NCBI RefSeq assembly: GCF_000499385.1
Contig: NW_013652138.1
Location: forward strand, 1-50,000
Length of the DNA: 50,000 nt
Direction of reading: 5' to 3'
DNA from: Eimeria necatrix
Taxonomy: Eukaryota; Apicomplexa; Conoidasida; Eucoccidiorida; Eimeriidae
The notes under the pieces are model-generated. The model was not told the DNA's origin and did no database searches. It saw nothing but the letters and a program-made list of their open reading frames with translations. Shown in pieces: positions 1 through 15,000 of this stretch. Positions within the stretch are counted from its first letter, which is position 1, and every line of letters starts with the position of its first letter. The position numbers were made by a program, and so were the translations under genes.

Positions 1-3000
1 AAAATGGGACGCTTTGTGGAGCGACGAACTGTCATTCATGGCATCTACACGCACTTCCTGAAACACGAAAAATACCAGATGCAGCGACGACAATTCGGAA
101 AAAACGCCCAGCGACGTGGACAGAACACACTGGTAACGGCTACGCACAAAATGGGACGCTTTGTGGAGCGACGAACTGTCATTCATGGCATCTACACGCA
201 CTTCCTGAAACACGAAAAATACCAGATGCAGTGACGGCCATTCGGAAGAAGCGCCCAGTGCAGCGCTGGCAGAACACAATGGTAACGGCTACGCACAAAA
301 TGGAACGCTTCGTGGAGCGGCAAACTGTCATAGATGAGCTTGCAAGCGCTTACCGCCTAAGGAATCCAATCCCATGCTGTCACGATCAAGTACTTAATCA
401 ACAGCAAAATGCCTAGACCGAAAAAGCGATGCAGCACCCGAGAGGGTATTGCGAACGTTTGCCCCGATGAAAATGACCTACTGGCTGTAAAAAAATACCA
501 GATGCAGCGACGTCCATTCGAAGGGTGGATAGAACACACTGGTAACGGCTACGCAGAAAATGGGACGCTTTGTGGAGCGGCGAACGGTCATAGATGAGCT
601 TGCAAGCGCTTACCCCCTAAGGAATCCAATCCCATGCGGTCATGATCAGACACTGAACCAACAGCAAAATGCTGAAATCGGAAAAACGATGCAGCTCAGC
701 GTGCCAAATGCTCGTCCGCCTACTGAGGCCCTTTGTGGCAGTGAGATCTACCAGTTGGTTTTAACAATAACCCCGTCTGTTTGCCATAGCTCCTTTCCCT
801 TTTGCTGCGCTTGCCTGCCCCCCCTTAATCCCCGCCCAGTTGGCCCAGTCCATGTGGAACAAAGAGTCAGCAGTAAAACGCACGCTCTATATACCCAAGC
901 AGCTTGACGCAGGAACTGCGTTAGCCCTACTCTGCAATCTCTTCCTAGCTGCATGCTTTGCAAATTAACCTCCGTGACGAATAACGCGGATAAAGAGCTA
1001 AAATTTATCGCGCATACTCTCTGAGGATTTTGCAAAGCAGCGCAAATAAACACGGAACGTAAAGAAGGTATCCCGACGAACTAACCAGTAACAGCTACAT
1101 GACCCAAAAGTGCTAGGCTGCAAATACCTTGACTCACAAACTCCTGAAACCTCCAAGTTGTTGATGCACAAAATTGTTTGCTGACACTGGCCAATTGACC
1201 AAATATGAGCGTATCGCTAGAAGGACTCCACTTTCGTTCCTCACGGTCTGAATTAAGCAGTGGCGCTCGCAGCAACCGTTTACCTTCCACAGGAGCCAAA
1301 CATTACTACGGCCAACACCCCTGTGCACGAGCACAAATGGAGGAGCTGATCCCCCCAGCAACCCTGCAAATACTCACATCCTGATACGAGGAATAGTATT
1401 GGCGATGTTCTCTCAGCTTTGTTGATCGCTTTGTTGCAGCCGTTTCATTCTTCTCGCTATACTACATTCGCTTTAGGAGAATCATAAATTCCATTCCATT
1501 AGCGGCTCTTCAAGCGTACGGGCTGCAGGCAACAACGAAGCAGTTACACTTTACTTGAAAGAAGCGTGCACGTTCCAGCGCAACAGCCCATCTGGCAGAC
1601 ATTCACATAGACAACATACTTGCTGTGGGAAAAAGGGGAAATAAACCACCCTTTGCCCACTTGAACGATGTCCGCACAAAAGTACTTCGACCCAAGCATA
1701 AAATACTATCCTTCACGCTTACAGTCTGCATGTGTATACACAGGCACGATGAAGAATTTTCGATAACAAACGCAAGTTCAGTCGACCCAGTTATGTGTTA
1801 CTAAGGTACTCCCCTTCGCATCCATACAGCAACTCACCAACTGGACATAAAGTGATGCCCCCTCTTAATTAAGGTGATATGGACTTCAGTACATCCACTT
1901 CAGGTGATGTGGATCTGCATACAGTCCCCTAGCTTAGCTTCCTGCACGCCACATCATTTTCTTACCCCCTGCGTTACCGAGAATGACCACGCATTACCGA
2001 ACTCTATTCAATATCCATATGCGATATCCTTGTAAGCTTAACCATCTAAAGAAGCGCCATGCATAGAATATTTATGTAAAACGTACCTTCTGTCAACGAA
2101 GCTCAGATCAAATAAATTATTCAATATTAACCTTGACATCACCCCACCCTTCCTGTAGGTCCTTCCCTGAATTCGAAACACTTACGATCTGACATTTTAA
2201 AAAAAAAAAACCGCTCGCGATTTTGAAGAAAACGTTCTCCCGCGCCATTCTGGAAAAGATGTTTCCCCACCCCCCTTCGATACAATATCCCAGCCATCCT
2301 GTCATAAGATGCTTACCATCTGTGAAGGTATAAAGTCCATCCACAACCGGCAGACGATCTGCTTTAAAATTCCCCGGAGTCCATTCATTCAGACTACCAC
2401 AGCGTGTGACATTTTCCGTACATCCTGTTCCCACCAGGGCCCATTCCAAGTCCCATTTTATATTCATTCGCCTACAGCAGTCCTTTTAAATGTCCAACTA
2501 CAGCACAGGACTCGTGGCAAAAGGAAAGAATCTCCAACACACCATCTATAATGTGAGCACATTCCAAGCGTTAAAACCAGCTTATTCCCCATCCCGTCCT
2601 CCGCACGAAGCCTGGGCAATGCTCTTGTACACTATGCGAATTGCTCACAATCTTCGAGGCGAAAACACAAAACACCCCTTAAACCGCGTAGCTACATTCT
2701 TGCCATGTGCGCAACAATCGTTATTACCCCCAGTGTTAGAAAAATTTGTTTCAAAATTTGTCGTCGTCGTACTTTCTGACAAACGAACGTGAATTCTACC
2801 ATATCGGATATGACGGTCATTCATATAAACAGTCTTTCGCCCTGAAGCAGATTCTCTACTCATCGCTCACTCTCTGTTCCAAGATTAAAGTGAAAATTGC
2901 GCAAATATCCAGTTTCTACCTTCTACTGTGTAGGATCTTGACGCATAAAGCAATTCAGTGCTCCGCGTGCACACTCACCCCCTGTAGGCGTCATTCATGA

Positions 3001-6000
3001 GCCGAACAGAATTGAGAATATTACCATTTTACGCAGGAACTTTCACATATCTACCTTCTCAGCCTCTAGCAGTTGCTGCCCTATAGGCTCACTTGCTGTT
3101 CCATGGGAAGAAATGTAACTAGTGTGTGTCCATCACTTCCTTCAGCATAGCCTTTCAATCTGCAATTTCCTGGGGACCTGGATCACGTGGGTTGCTCATT
3201 CATAATGGTAGCAGTTCAACACACTCCCTTGAGAGCCATGTTGTAATCAACTTTTCCCCATTGCCTCGAATGCTCACAATGATCCAAAAGTGCACTATCA
3301 ACCGTCTAGTCGAAATCCTTGGGTGTACATACATCCTGCAATTTGGCCAACAACCACATACACCAAAATGTTCGTTTACTGTACATCTCTCGTCACTCTG
3401 ATGTATTTTTATCGCTGCCACTCGCTCTATCAATTCACTCACGACCTGTAATAAGGCAGCATCACCATCCAACAGATGCCAGGCCATTCCACATGTTCGT
3501 TTTCGCTACAGGCATATCATATGAAAAATTGTCTACGCTCAATGCATCCCATGAACAGAACGCACTAGCTAAGCAAACGTCGCGTTCCAAACAAACTGAT
3601 GACAATAGAGCTAGCCAATCAAGAAGCGGCACATGTCTGGATATAATTTGCTTGTCTAGAAATTCTTCAGGGACGCACGCCCTGCAATCCAAAAGCACCA
3701 AGTTCATTCATTCGGTCCCAGTCAAGTGCTGCCAGATGAACACTAATCGAACAAGTAGGATTCTCATGCACTTAGCTCCTAAAAGGCGACCTACTCCCTA
3801 AATATTAAAAAAGGCTTTTCAATCATTCACCTACAATTAACCGCTCAAGCCATCATACTCCATTATACCCTGATGAGTTCGATTGAATAGAAGACCACGT
3901 ACTTTCTGAACATTAGAAGCAGAATTACTGGCAACAATTCGACAATCCTTCCGCTGCAATCATTCACAAGAGCCCACTGTCAACAGTCAGCAAAGTAGCG
4001 TACTCCCTGAACACACACGTCTCAGAACTCGAACCTAGTCAAATTTTATCGTATCCTATCTTGTTTTGTTCAATACCAACCTTTTATGGAACCTACTACA
4101 GAGAAACACATTGCAGCACAACAGCAGCACTCACGTCCTGTATTCCGACCATTCCTCTTTCGGCCCGTTTCATCATGCTCCTTATATAACCAACTCTATG
4201 AGCAGTGAGCAAGTCTTGTTTTCTGCGAAATACTCACATCCTGAGCATGAAAAGGTGTATACAAGAAAAACGACGTCGCCAACAGTAGGCCGTTGATTAT
4301 CCCCAAAATAATTAAACCCTGTTCTATTCACTCACCATCTACACACATCCGAGAACCAATGATATTCAATAGCTGTGTTAGCTGACCGTTACTCTCCTTC
4401 ATCTTCGACAAATTCCATGGGTGCGCAGTCCTCTGAAGCTCATACTCAAAACATACAAGCTGTTCCAAAGAGAAGAAAACGATCATGGAGCACGCAACAC
4501 TCTAGCATCCACTCGCTCCCACACCAGCTGCTCTCGTTCTCCTCTCCTGCCATTGCTTACCACCTGCAAATCGGAGAACCATGCAAACAAAACAAATGAC
4601 ATCGTTGTTCCTTCATATTATTCTATAAAACTCGTTTTCACCGCAATCTACGGTGTTATTAGACTCACTCCCTGGTAATGAGTGCGGTTGTTGAAGTGAT
4701 CCACGTGAAAATAGTTACTGCTTTCGAATGTTCTCAAATGTTAATGCACTCGCTGCGCGACGCTGCTCCATCACTCACGCACTAGCGAGAAAACGCCGGC
4801 ACGAATCCCCACGCAATGACAGCCATCGTCTGTGTAAACGCCTTTGTCCTCAAAGAAGCCTTTGTCCTCAAAAATGCTTTTGGACATACGAACTGCTCAA
4901 GCCATTTGCCGTGACAAAAATTTTCGAGATGCAATCCGTCTTCACACATATTTGCACTTAACTGAGGACGCTGTGATCATAAATCTTACTTTCTGTTCAT
5001 GGTGCATGTCCCAGTAAGCGATGCTGCTACATGAATCTAGCTGCCTTCTGCCAACTGTATTGCTTGGCACTTCCTATAAAGGCTAAAGCCATTTTGGTTA
5101 CTTTGACGTACTCCCTAAAGGGTGAAATGATAACATTTGTCGATGATGTCGCCTCCGGCGATCAATTATTAGAATATTCTTTATAATTTTATGCCTGAAT
5201 TGAACATACTTCCTGGTACGAGCAAGAGAATCGCCACAATAAAAATCCCGCTTTCAGAAATGAGTTCTTCATGCCACACGGTTGCTTCTTTGGCATTTGA
5301 CTTACTGACTGGAATCCGAAAAACCCAACCGAGCTCTCCAGCAGTGAGAAATTTTTCTGCTTCCTCCTCACACCTCACCGGCATTGCTTTCTTAATGATG
5401 CTTACTGCCTGTAATACATCGATAAAACAAAAACAACACTACAGAGCCTATGCCTTCGTCCAAAATAGACTTTCTATTCTATGCTTCACGAAATACCTGC
5501 CAATTATCCACTAGTTGTTCGAACGAACCTTCTGTTATTCGACGATATTTTAGCTTCGAATATTTTTGCTTGCTGTGCGATGCTTGAATAGTGCATCTTC
5601 ACAAAATGCACCTAGCGAATACAGCACCACCACGTTAATGTCCACTCACGCTCTGCATGTTAGATGAGCAAACAGCGATCTCATTATTACAAATAATGGA
5701 GCAAGCGCAATCGAAAACAATAATTCTGGGTGCGTCGGTCTCACAGTCTGTGAATCCAACGACAAAACTCGCACTTTCCCCAATATGCAATATACTGGCG
5801 AAGTGCTCACGGAACAGCAAACTAAGATTTACCGTTCTACTCACCATCTAAAAGGTTTGCATTGCCAAGTCGAAATTCACGCAATTCAGCACGAAACAAT
5901 TCACGCGTCCATACACCTCTACTACACAACCAGACAAGAACTTTAAAACCCACCATCTAAATTTGATAATTGTGCCGTCCCCACCGCTACGAAACGTGAA

Positions 6001-9000
6001 TATTGAAGTTGCAGCGAAAGCCGCAACACCAATCAAAGCTTGCGCTTCGTGCTTTTATACTCACATCCTGCATATTGCACCAGTACATCAGTACGCCTGT
6101 ATCTTTCATATTCAAAACGAACCAGTTGCTTCGACTATTTTGCTTCGAATTCTCTTCATTACTTACGACCTGTACAGACGCACATTTGCGAAGATGCACA
6201 CCAATGAAGTTTCCTGGTTCTACTCCGTATTTGGCCGTTTAAGTTAGCGCTTGTGTTTGCATACTCCCTGAGTGGAGCAATAAAAACCGCCTAACGCCAC
6301 CGCTTCCGTTTTAGGCTAACGCTATATTTGAACACATCTTGCAGCCATACATTTTTTCACATCACGGCGTTTGACAGTGCGCATATTTGCATACTCCCTG
6401 CATCGACCAAAGTCCAACGCTCAACTCTCCTCCGCCGTTTATCACCCTTACGCTCACATTAGACCCACCTCTATCTGTGTCAACTGGGAGTATGACATAC
6501 ATGCTGAATACACCAGTTACGAAAGTGCTTGTGAACTCTCTAGCTCCTCTACGAAAATGATCGCTTGGCATCTCTTAAAAACACAGAGTCATTAACGCAC
6601 TTCCTGAGAACAGGCAAAATTGAATCGTCCATGTGCTCTATTATCCTTCCCAAATGGCCCGTAAAAGTTCACTGTCGGCGCCGGGTCAATATTAGTCTCA
6701 CTCCCTGCAGAAAAGCAGTCAACGAATCCCAATTCAAAAAATTCTCCCTAAAGAGTTAGACTTCAGGCGTTCTATACTGTTTGTGTGTGTTTTCTTCCAG
6801 ATTCACGAATCTTCTCACAACCTGTACAAAAGCAATGAAATAATATGGCCGTACGCTTCCTCAACTGTGCCACTGCTTGTAGTGAACATTCCCATTTAGA
6901 TCGAAGCGTACTTTCTGAAATTGCGAAAACTCATTGTAGTCTGTGACCAACATTCAGCACCTATCGACCCTGACGGCCTGCCCCTATACACAAAACAGCT
7001 TCTGATGCATTAACCCACCATCTGCGTTTTAGTTGCAAATGAACGTTCATTTCCTCGCATCCTGTTGTTCGCCTACCCATGAAGAACACTGGGATTCACA
7101 TTTTAATGCCACATGCTTTTTTCTACTACTTCGGTCTCTAGCAGCTCCTGCAACGCAAAACATACAAGCTGTTAGATTTTCCACCTCGCGTTGAACTGTA
7201 CTTATGGCGCCCTTGTTTGATTTGCCACCTCAGAACTGTACACATGTAGTCCGTTCAGGCTGTCAGTAAGCCCTGTCAACTTAAATCAACGCACAACCTG
7301 ATTTTATACCGTTGGTCATACAACGAATTTGCCTCATATGCTCTGAGAAAGGCAATAAAACACCGCATTGAGAAATCGACGTATCGAAAGGCGCTGCCTC
7401 TAAATGTACGACATACTTCCTATAATGCAGTGTTTATTGCACCCGTGGATTCCCCTGTGTTTGAAACAACCCAACCAGAAGCAAGCCATTGCGACCACCG
7501 CCTCTCTATGCAACTTTCACACTGGCAGCTGCAGTTCTGCACTCACGGTCTGAATACCATTATAAAGGTAAACAATTGTTCTATGAAACAAGCTATCAAG
7601 ATGATCGGTTTTCGGCCAACCTTAATAAAATCACATGCAAGCCTGACCACGGGCTTTTAATGCAACTTTCACATTGGGAACTGCACTGCTGTAAACTCAC
7701 GAGCTGAATAATATTCCAATGGTTAACAATGCGTGCCACTCTTTTGACTACTCATGCTCAGTCCAACAATTCCCTCATACCATTTGAAAATGACATACGA
7801 ACTGGAAATATCAAATTACAGTCAGAACAATTTCACTTTTGAAAAAACTGATGTCAGTTGGCTAACACTTTCACGCAGAGAATACTAGAGTCGTACTGCC
7901 TGCAGTTTCCATCCATCGTGAGTTGATCAATTCGTTATCATACTTTTAGATCATTACCGCTAAAAAAACGATGAAGTATCTTCGAGTCACCGCAAAGACA
8001 TACGTCCTTTAATCACACAAAGCAACTACCATCGCCGACAAATATATCATCCACACAAGATACGTCAATCTGATTACTTGTGCCTTATCTTGGATGTCGC
8101 CTACTTTCTGTTACCCAAAGTCGAAAAAGCCAGTAATGCAAAACTTTTATTGTTTGTGTTCCAACCCCTTTCAGCCTTTGTACTACTCAGCTGCCTCCCA
8201 TTCGCCTTACGTCCTGTTGAGTCCAGCCATGCCCCCCAAAGCTACATGCAGCATAAGGTTTCCCTATGACCCTGAGTACAGGATACCATATGCTCCAGCG
8301 TTTGTTTTTAACTCACCGTCTTTTATTGCGTGTATGTAGGCACAATTTTCCCTCTATGAAGCTATTGACCTTGTATGCCAAACTGCAAAGAATATCTCAT
8401 GCTGAATTGGAATGCTGGACTGACTCCCTGTTTATAAAATGTTTTGTTCGCTGTGCAAAAACTTGATTCCCCATAATGCCATCCCAATATGCGCTCCTTG
8501 TATCTGATTTCGACTTACAAACTGTCAGGAAAGCATTTCGTCAGAACTTTCCACTAATATTTGTCTTGTTTTGATGATCGATTCACAGTCAGTCCGGGAT
8601 TGAGAAGAACGCACAGGCTGTTCGCGTAAAATTCAGGAAATCTGTTGAATACTACAAAAGGATTTCAATTCAGGAAATTTTTTGTATACTACAAAAGCGT
8701 TTCATTTTCAATTTCTAATATAGTCGATCAAACGATTACCGAAAATGCTTACAACCTGCAGCACAAGTGTTCAGCATTTCGCCGAATTGCCGCGTCGATA
8801 ACTGAATGTATCAAATTTAATCCTGCCGCTCGGTGTACACAAAACGCACTCCCTAATTATCCACAGCAAAAATCCAGGATAATGGCTTCATATTGGAGCA
8901 TGGATCATGCGTTTTTTGCCGAATCTGCTTTTCATGCTTATTCGCTCGCTTACGTCCTGCAGCAGTGTATTTTTCGCCTCGCTGCCTATGATAATTGGAA

Positions 9001-12000
9001 CAATACTTTATCAAGAATATACAAAACTCCTGCCCATTTTTGAAATTCCTTTACAAGGACTTACGAGCTGAAGAGTTAATCAATCGATGAGGACGAGCAA
9101 TGAAACCCTGTGGTTTTGTTCTTTTTCGATTGCGTAGTTTTTTATATTCTTAATTTTCTGTAGACAATGATCCACCCACCACCTTGTGTAGCACCTTGAA
9201 ATTTTCCATATCTGTGAATAGAAAACGGGTTATTATTCAGCACACGCTACTCACTCATACTGAGCAGCCAAAGACAATTACTAATCACCTCAACTTACCG
9301 TCTACATTCGATTTCCCGATGTGTGGAAGAAAGTCCTGGTTTCAGTCTTTTCACATATCGGAACTGTTTTACACCCAAATGATTTCGCTGAAGCAAAAAA
9401 CTCACGGCCTGATGATTTTCCAAGGTAGCACCCGGTTATGATTACCTCTTTCTGCTGGGTATAGAATCTTTCGTTATTTTTCCTCGCTGCGTGGATTCTG
9501 CCAGCCTAAAACTAATTCATATTGAACATACGTACTGCGTTCGTTGCTTTCAATAATTGAGGTTAGTGTCAGTAATCCAACCAACAGCGAAGTATTTATT
9601 CTAGAAGTTCCGGATAGTTTAGTGACGCACTGGCTGCAGTTTGATGATTCAAGTTGAAATTGTTTCTTAAACCTCCTCAATGTGTAGCATGCATGGCTGA
9701 CTTGACATATCTGCCTCCACTTACGAACTGCAGACAGCCACAATTGAACGGCTTTTCTCTCACCGTGCATAAACAAGCTTCCCACACAGACCACTACAAT
9801 GTTCACCCGCAATCATACGGACACACACTGAGGTTCTTACTCCCTGAGCATCACGCCATGACGTGGGGTCCGGACAAAAGCAGTTGGGCGTATGGAGATC
9901 GCACGACCGGAACACTCCTACTGGGGTTCTCTCTATTCTCACAGCGCCGCTTTTTCAAAGCCCTCAAAACTTACATACTTCACAATGTCAAAAAAACCTC
10001 ACTCGTATATATATAAGAACAGAGACAAACAAACACCAACCCATGAGCGTCAATTGACTTGAAACTCACGCCCTAGTTTTCGAGGAAATATCATGATGCA
10101 GAATTATCATTATTCGTTTGATATCCAAAATATCATTACAACTATTCATGTATTTTAGTATCCTTACAGGCTGTTGGCAAAGTACAAGGCGAGCGTGCAC
10201 GCTCAGTCACTTAGACCAGGAGATCTTCTACTTCTCGATGATACTACTAAAGCCTCTTGAAAATCACTTACGTCCTGGATTTTGCATTTGTTTCATGAGT
10301 TGCGTTGAAAGTAGATGGCTTTTGAATGGGTACCCTCTCCGTGTGGCAGAAAGCGGCGTAGCGGTACTTTGTCAATAGGTCTGTGAAATAAAGCTTAGTT
10401 CTTCTTGATTTTTCATAATCACACCTAAACGAAACTCCGGTATCCAGTCACTTCTATGACCACAATTGCTTTTAATGTGTTTGTTCTTTTGTTCTTTACT
10501 TTAGAGCAATCCCCTGGAGCATACTTCCTGAACATTTAAATAAGTTATCACGGGAATGATAGTGGCGTCTAGGCTCGAAACCTTTTTTTGACCACATAAT
10601 TGCTTTGAATGCGTTTGTTATTTTGTTCTTTACTTTAGAGCAATCCCCTGGAGCATACTTCCTGAACATTTAAATAAGTTCTCACGGGAATGACAGTGGC
10701 GTCCAGTGTCGAACCTATTGAACCTGTTTGGTTAAAGTGCGCTAAGAATTCTGACTCACATCCTGTAGTCGCTCCAATGTAATTTTATATCTTAACAGTT
10801 CACTGACTATATCTGATATTCATCCTTTTTCTCGTCCGTCCGGCTAAAATGAGTTTCTCACAATGGCTATGAACTTACGACCTAAATGAATATTCAACCA
10901 GATTCTGAACAAATTTAAAGTGGTTTTTATTTTCCTCGCATAGTTATTCCTAAAGAAATATTTTTAGATGCTTGCTTCGCTCACTCTCTATTTCGATAAA
11001 TTCACAGAAGAAATGAAACGAAATAATGCCTGACAAGGTCTGAAATCCGAATTAAGTCACTCCCGTGAACTCGCCTTTATCAACAACTCACATACTGGAG
11101 GATGCCAGTCAAAATCAATCTTGATCGTTCTGCAGCGCTGGGATCTTGTGCTTTCCTTTGAATTGCCGCGCACTAGTGGACAGAATACTATAACGCACTT
11201 TCTGGCGGTGCATATCCAGGCACTTAGGAGAATTATTAGATTGCCTCGTGCACTTGAGACCAAAAGCTTCATCCGCTTATTGGCTCAACATCAACACTAC
11301 GCATTGACCCACTCTCTGCGAACCAGACAAGGTTTACATTGCTCGATCCTACGCTGATTTGGATCCAAAAATAGTAGTGTAAATCGTGTAATTTATACAA
11401 CATGACATTGCTCCCTCCGAACATTTTAGATATCATGAATATTAGGGGAAATCGCTTGATTTGCAGAGTTTGACTCACGTGCTGGACGTTTAGGGAGCTC
11501 ACTAAGCCGATGAGTCAAAACCACTTTTGTATCCTTCGTAGAACAACCTTCACGTTCAGGACTTCTGGTGAGGTCAGCGTACAGTCTGCGCAATAAGTTA
11601 ATTCCCCGTTACTTAAGCATTACAGCCGGGCAATAATCACCCTGAACATTGTCACTTCCCAATCAACAACCTCTACAACGCTCCCCAAATGGATTATCCA
11701 ATCCGCTCTTCTACCCGGGCATCTCATCCCAACTCTGTCTTCAGGAGATTCATGCACTTCCGTATTCGCACTTTCTGTTGAAGATCAAAATTTTCAAAAT
11801 TGCAGTGACCAGTCTTTTACTAGCTGCTTACACTACCCGTTCGTTGAATTATCGCCTGGCTGAACCATTGAAAATTTTCACGCAAGCCCTTTCAACGCAC
11901 GCCCTGTAAGAAAGTTAATGATCACTAAAATGCATGATACTGTCTGCAAACGCACAATTGACGCCAAAAAGCAGTATACTGTCAGCCAATACATTTAAAT

Positions 12001-15000
12001 GTATGAGACCTGCCATCTCACCAATGCAACGCAAAGCTGCATACAAATCCTGTGATCCTTCAATCCAGCATACTCCCTGTGTAAAGTTATGCGTTTACAA
12101 GAATAATTATCTAACTTGCGCTCAACATATTAGTCCATCTACAGGCAGAAACTTTTTCAACATTCTGCATTTTACGCACTGGCTGTTTCCCAGAAATTCA
12201 GCCGTCACGGGTTCACCCACTGATTACTTTTAAGGAGTATAGCCACTGCCTATAACCAATTAGGTTTCTGCATTATACTCACAACCTAAATGACAAAGCA
12301 TGCACGCACATTGTTTACAAGAAGTGTTGACAATGTTGTCGGTCGATTCCGCAAGCATTAGCATGTCTGCAATTCACCATTCACGCTTACTTTCTGAATA
12401 ATGCGTGGGACACTTCTTCCCGATTGCTCGCCAACCACCAATGAGTTACATTCATAGCCCTTGCCCCCTGTTGCAGACAAATAGATGCCGCTTTCCAAAA
12501 AAAAGCTAACGTACCTCCTGGACCAAATGGAAGCCACAATTTTTTGCTCGGAGGGTTCGCAAACACCTGGGTGTTTTCATTTTTGAAAAAACCAGTTTCT
12601 CAAACATTAGCTAGGTTTTTTACCTGAAAAACGACACTCACTTCCTGAACCGGTGCATAATTAGATCGTTTCATACGGCTGTATAATGGGCAACCCCACA
12701 CGGACACTGACCATGATCCTACATTAATGCCAAAGCACACCACACTCCTAAAAGCAGCACTTTTCCCAGTCTTGTGCGTTAATTCTGAACAAATAAAATC
12801 GAGGAGGAAACATACTGTCTGCGCTCAAATGTATCTAAAACTTCTGTCTTTCAATCATCGGTAACAGCAAGCTACAAATTTCTTGAAAGATACTCGTCTC
12901 AAATTGCCGACTAATGCGATGTGCTCATAACACCTTTGCAACGCACTACGCAAACAAGTAAGGTAGTGCAGCGTAATCCACAGCAATTTAAAATGCAGCA
13001 CTCCTGTCCCGTACAGCCTGCAGTTGACTCGTTTTTCATAATGTAAAATTATACTACGCACCTTTCATAACTTGCTTTTGCCTCATACTCGGCGGTAGCA
13101 GTCTTTGACCCACATGCTGGAGTTAATATTGTCGTCACTACCAGAAATTTGTCTTCTACTTTCAGAAGATGCATACGCTCTATTTGGGACTAGCCACATC
13201 CACAATACCCTGCAGACACTCACCTTCTGAGAGTCAATTTTCCAAGCCCCAATAAATTTATTAGAGGCATCCCCTCTTCTGATGGGATTCTTATTATGCG
13301 CAGCTCATTTGGGAATTTCTGTTTCTTATAATAGACGCCTTACTCCCTGCGAGGCATTGCGCCATCTATGTCAAGCACAACACTACCTACGCCATACTGA
13401 TCAGCTGAATCCCCGCGACATTTGTGACCGCCTGCATGGGTATTTAATCAACACAAGCCCCTAACCATTGATGATCGCACGTACGTCCTGTTTCTGAGCA
13501 CACACTCGGTGATTTGTAAACAACAAAAGTTCAGATCTACATCGTTACACTCGTTGACAGCACATCGAAGCTGAGATTCTACACTTGCGGATATGCCGTT
13601 CTTGTGTCTCACAAGCTTTAGAACAAACACAAACAACGCGTTCGCGATATTCGCCAAAGCACATTTGTGAGAGAACCGAGCGGCTATACTGAATTGCTCA
13701 AGATAATATGATAAATGAACGTACAGCCTGTTAATTTTAGAGTCATTTTCTCGTACCCAACTCTTAGATAAGGACCACTAGAAACAACTTGTTCCCATGC
13801 TCTTAACTAGTTTGGTGTGACGCTATGAAACTCACTTGCTAAGGAGCAACGCACCACTAAACATTGAACACGTTTAGCAATTTCATATACCGAACAGAAT
13901 AAGAGTAACATAAAAAGGCCACACGCGTGACTAATTTAACAAACGCACAGTCTAGCCATTTCATCCGTGTAGCCACCCCAGGACATACTCTGCCAATTCT
14001 GAAGTCCTCGGGTATGCACTGGAGTGAATAATGGCCAGAATAAGTATGCCGTTAATTCTCAATATCCATTGAAGTTGAAACATTCGCTGATCCGCTACTT
14101 TTGAGACGCACATACTGATATACGTATTTTTGCATAACGGTAAAGAATTGCGCTGCCGTTCAGGTTTAAAGGAGCAAACCATCACATGCCAATGAGTCTA
14201 TATTATCCATACCGCTCTATAATACCGCTACTTTCTGTTAATGCCGTGACCTACAAGCTGTATAAGGGCCCAAACATTGATCCCATTCACCTTTTATATG
14301 TATTGGAGTGAACAAAGGCCGAAATGCTGATGTCATTTCCTCTTTATATGCATTCGAGTTGATGCTTTCGCTAAAATCGAGTAACCCGCTCTTCCTTAGA
14401 CTCACATACTGACACACACTTTTCTTCATAACCGTAAACAATTAGGCTGCTGTGCACACCGTCTTCCACTCATTCCCGTATGATCATGTCGATTCTCTCA
14501 TTTTGCTCTAGCAACCCACTCCCTGCAGGAGGCACTCTCGGTTTTACGTAGTCCCCTTTTGTGCTGCTTTGTAAGTCAGCCTCTATTTCGCGCTCTCATG
14601 ACCGCCGGTGGTTTAGGCATACATCCTGTTTTTCCCAGTACACCCTGACAACTTGGACTCAGTTGAAAACTGTAATTAAAATACCCTAATCTCCGCGCAA
14701 ATTAAGCTTCATCGTAAAGAACGTACCAGCTAGTTTTATTGAATTGATTACTGTGTTCAAATGCATATGCGAGGCAAAAGCAATTCAAAGATTGGTGATA
14801 ATAATAATTTCAGAAAATTTCTATGAGCGCACTGTCTGGACCTCACAGATACGATAAAGAATAATTTCACCTACTCCATGCGGCAAAGAGGACGCCGTTT
14901 AAACCAAAAGCTCCTCCCTGACATCATACTGCCACAAAGTGCTGCTCAAAAAACACACTTGCTGAATTCGTTGAAGTACAACAGCTGCAACTGTACTCCT

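Noticed and set aside
2043..2045. Extra microexon candidates (also at 2920, 3303, 4535, 4750, 5071, 6469, 12247, 12465, 17101, 24243 and 24982)
   Set aside because: Each has an AG-NNN-GT form but lies 25-80 bases from better sites on both sides, or has a poor donor. Such isolated matches are expected about once per kilobase under the relaxed pattern. 17101 (GTC) is the hardest to dismiss.
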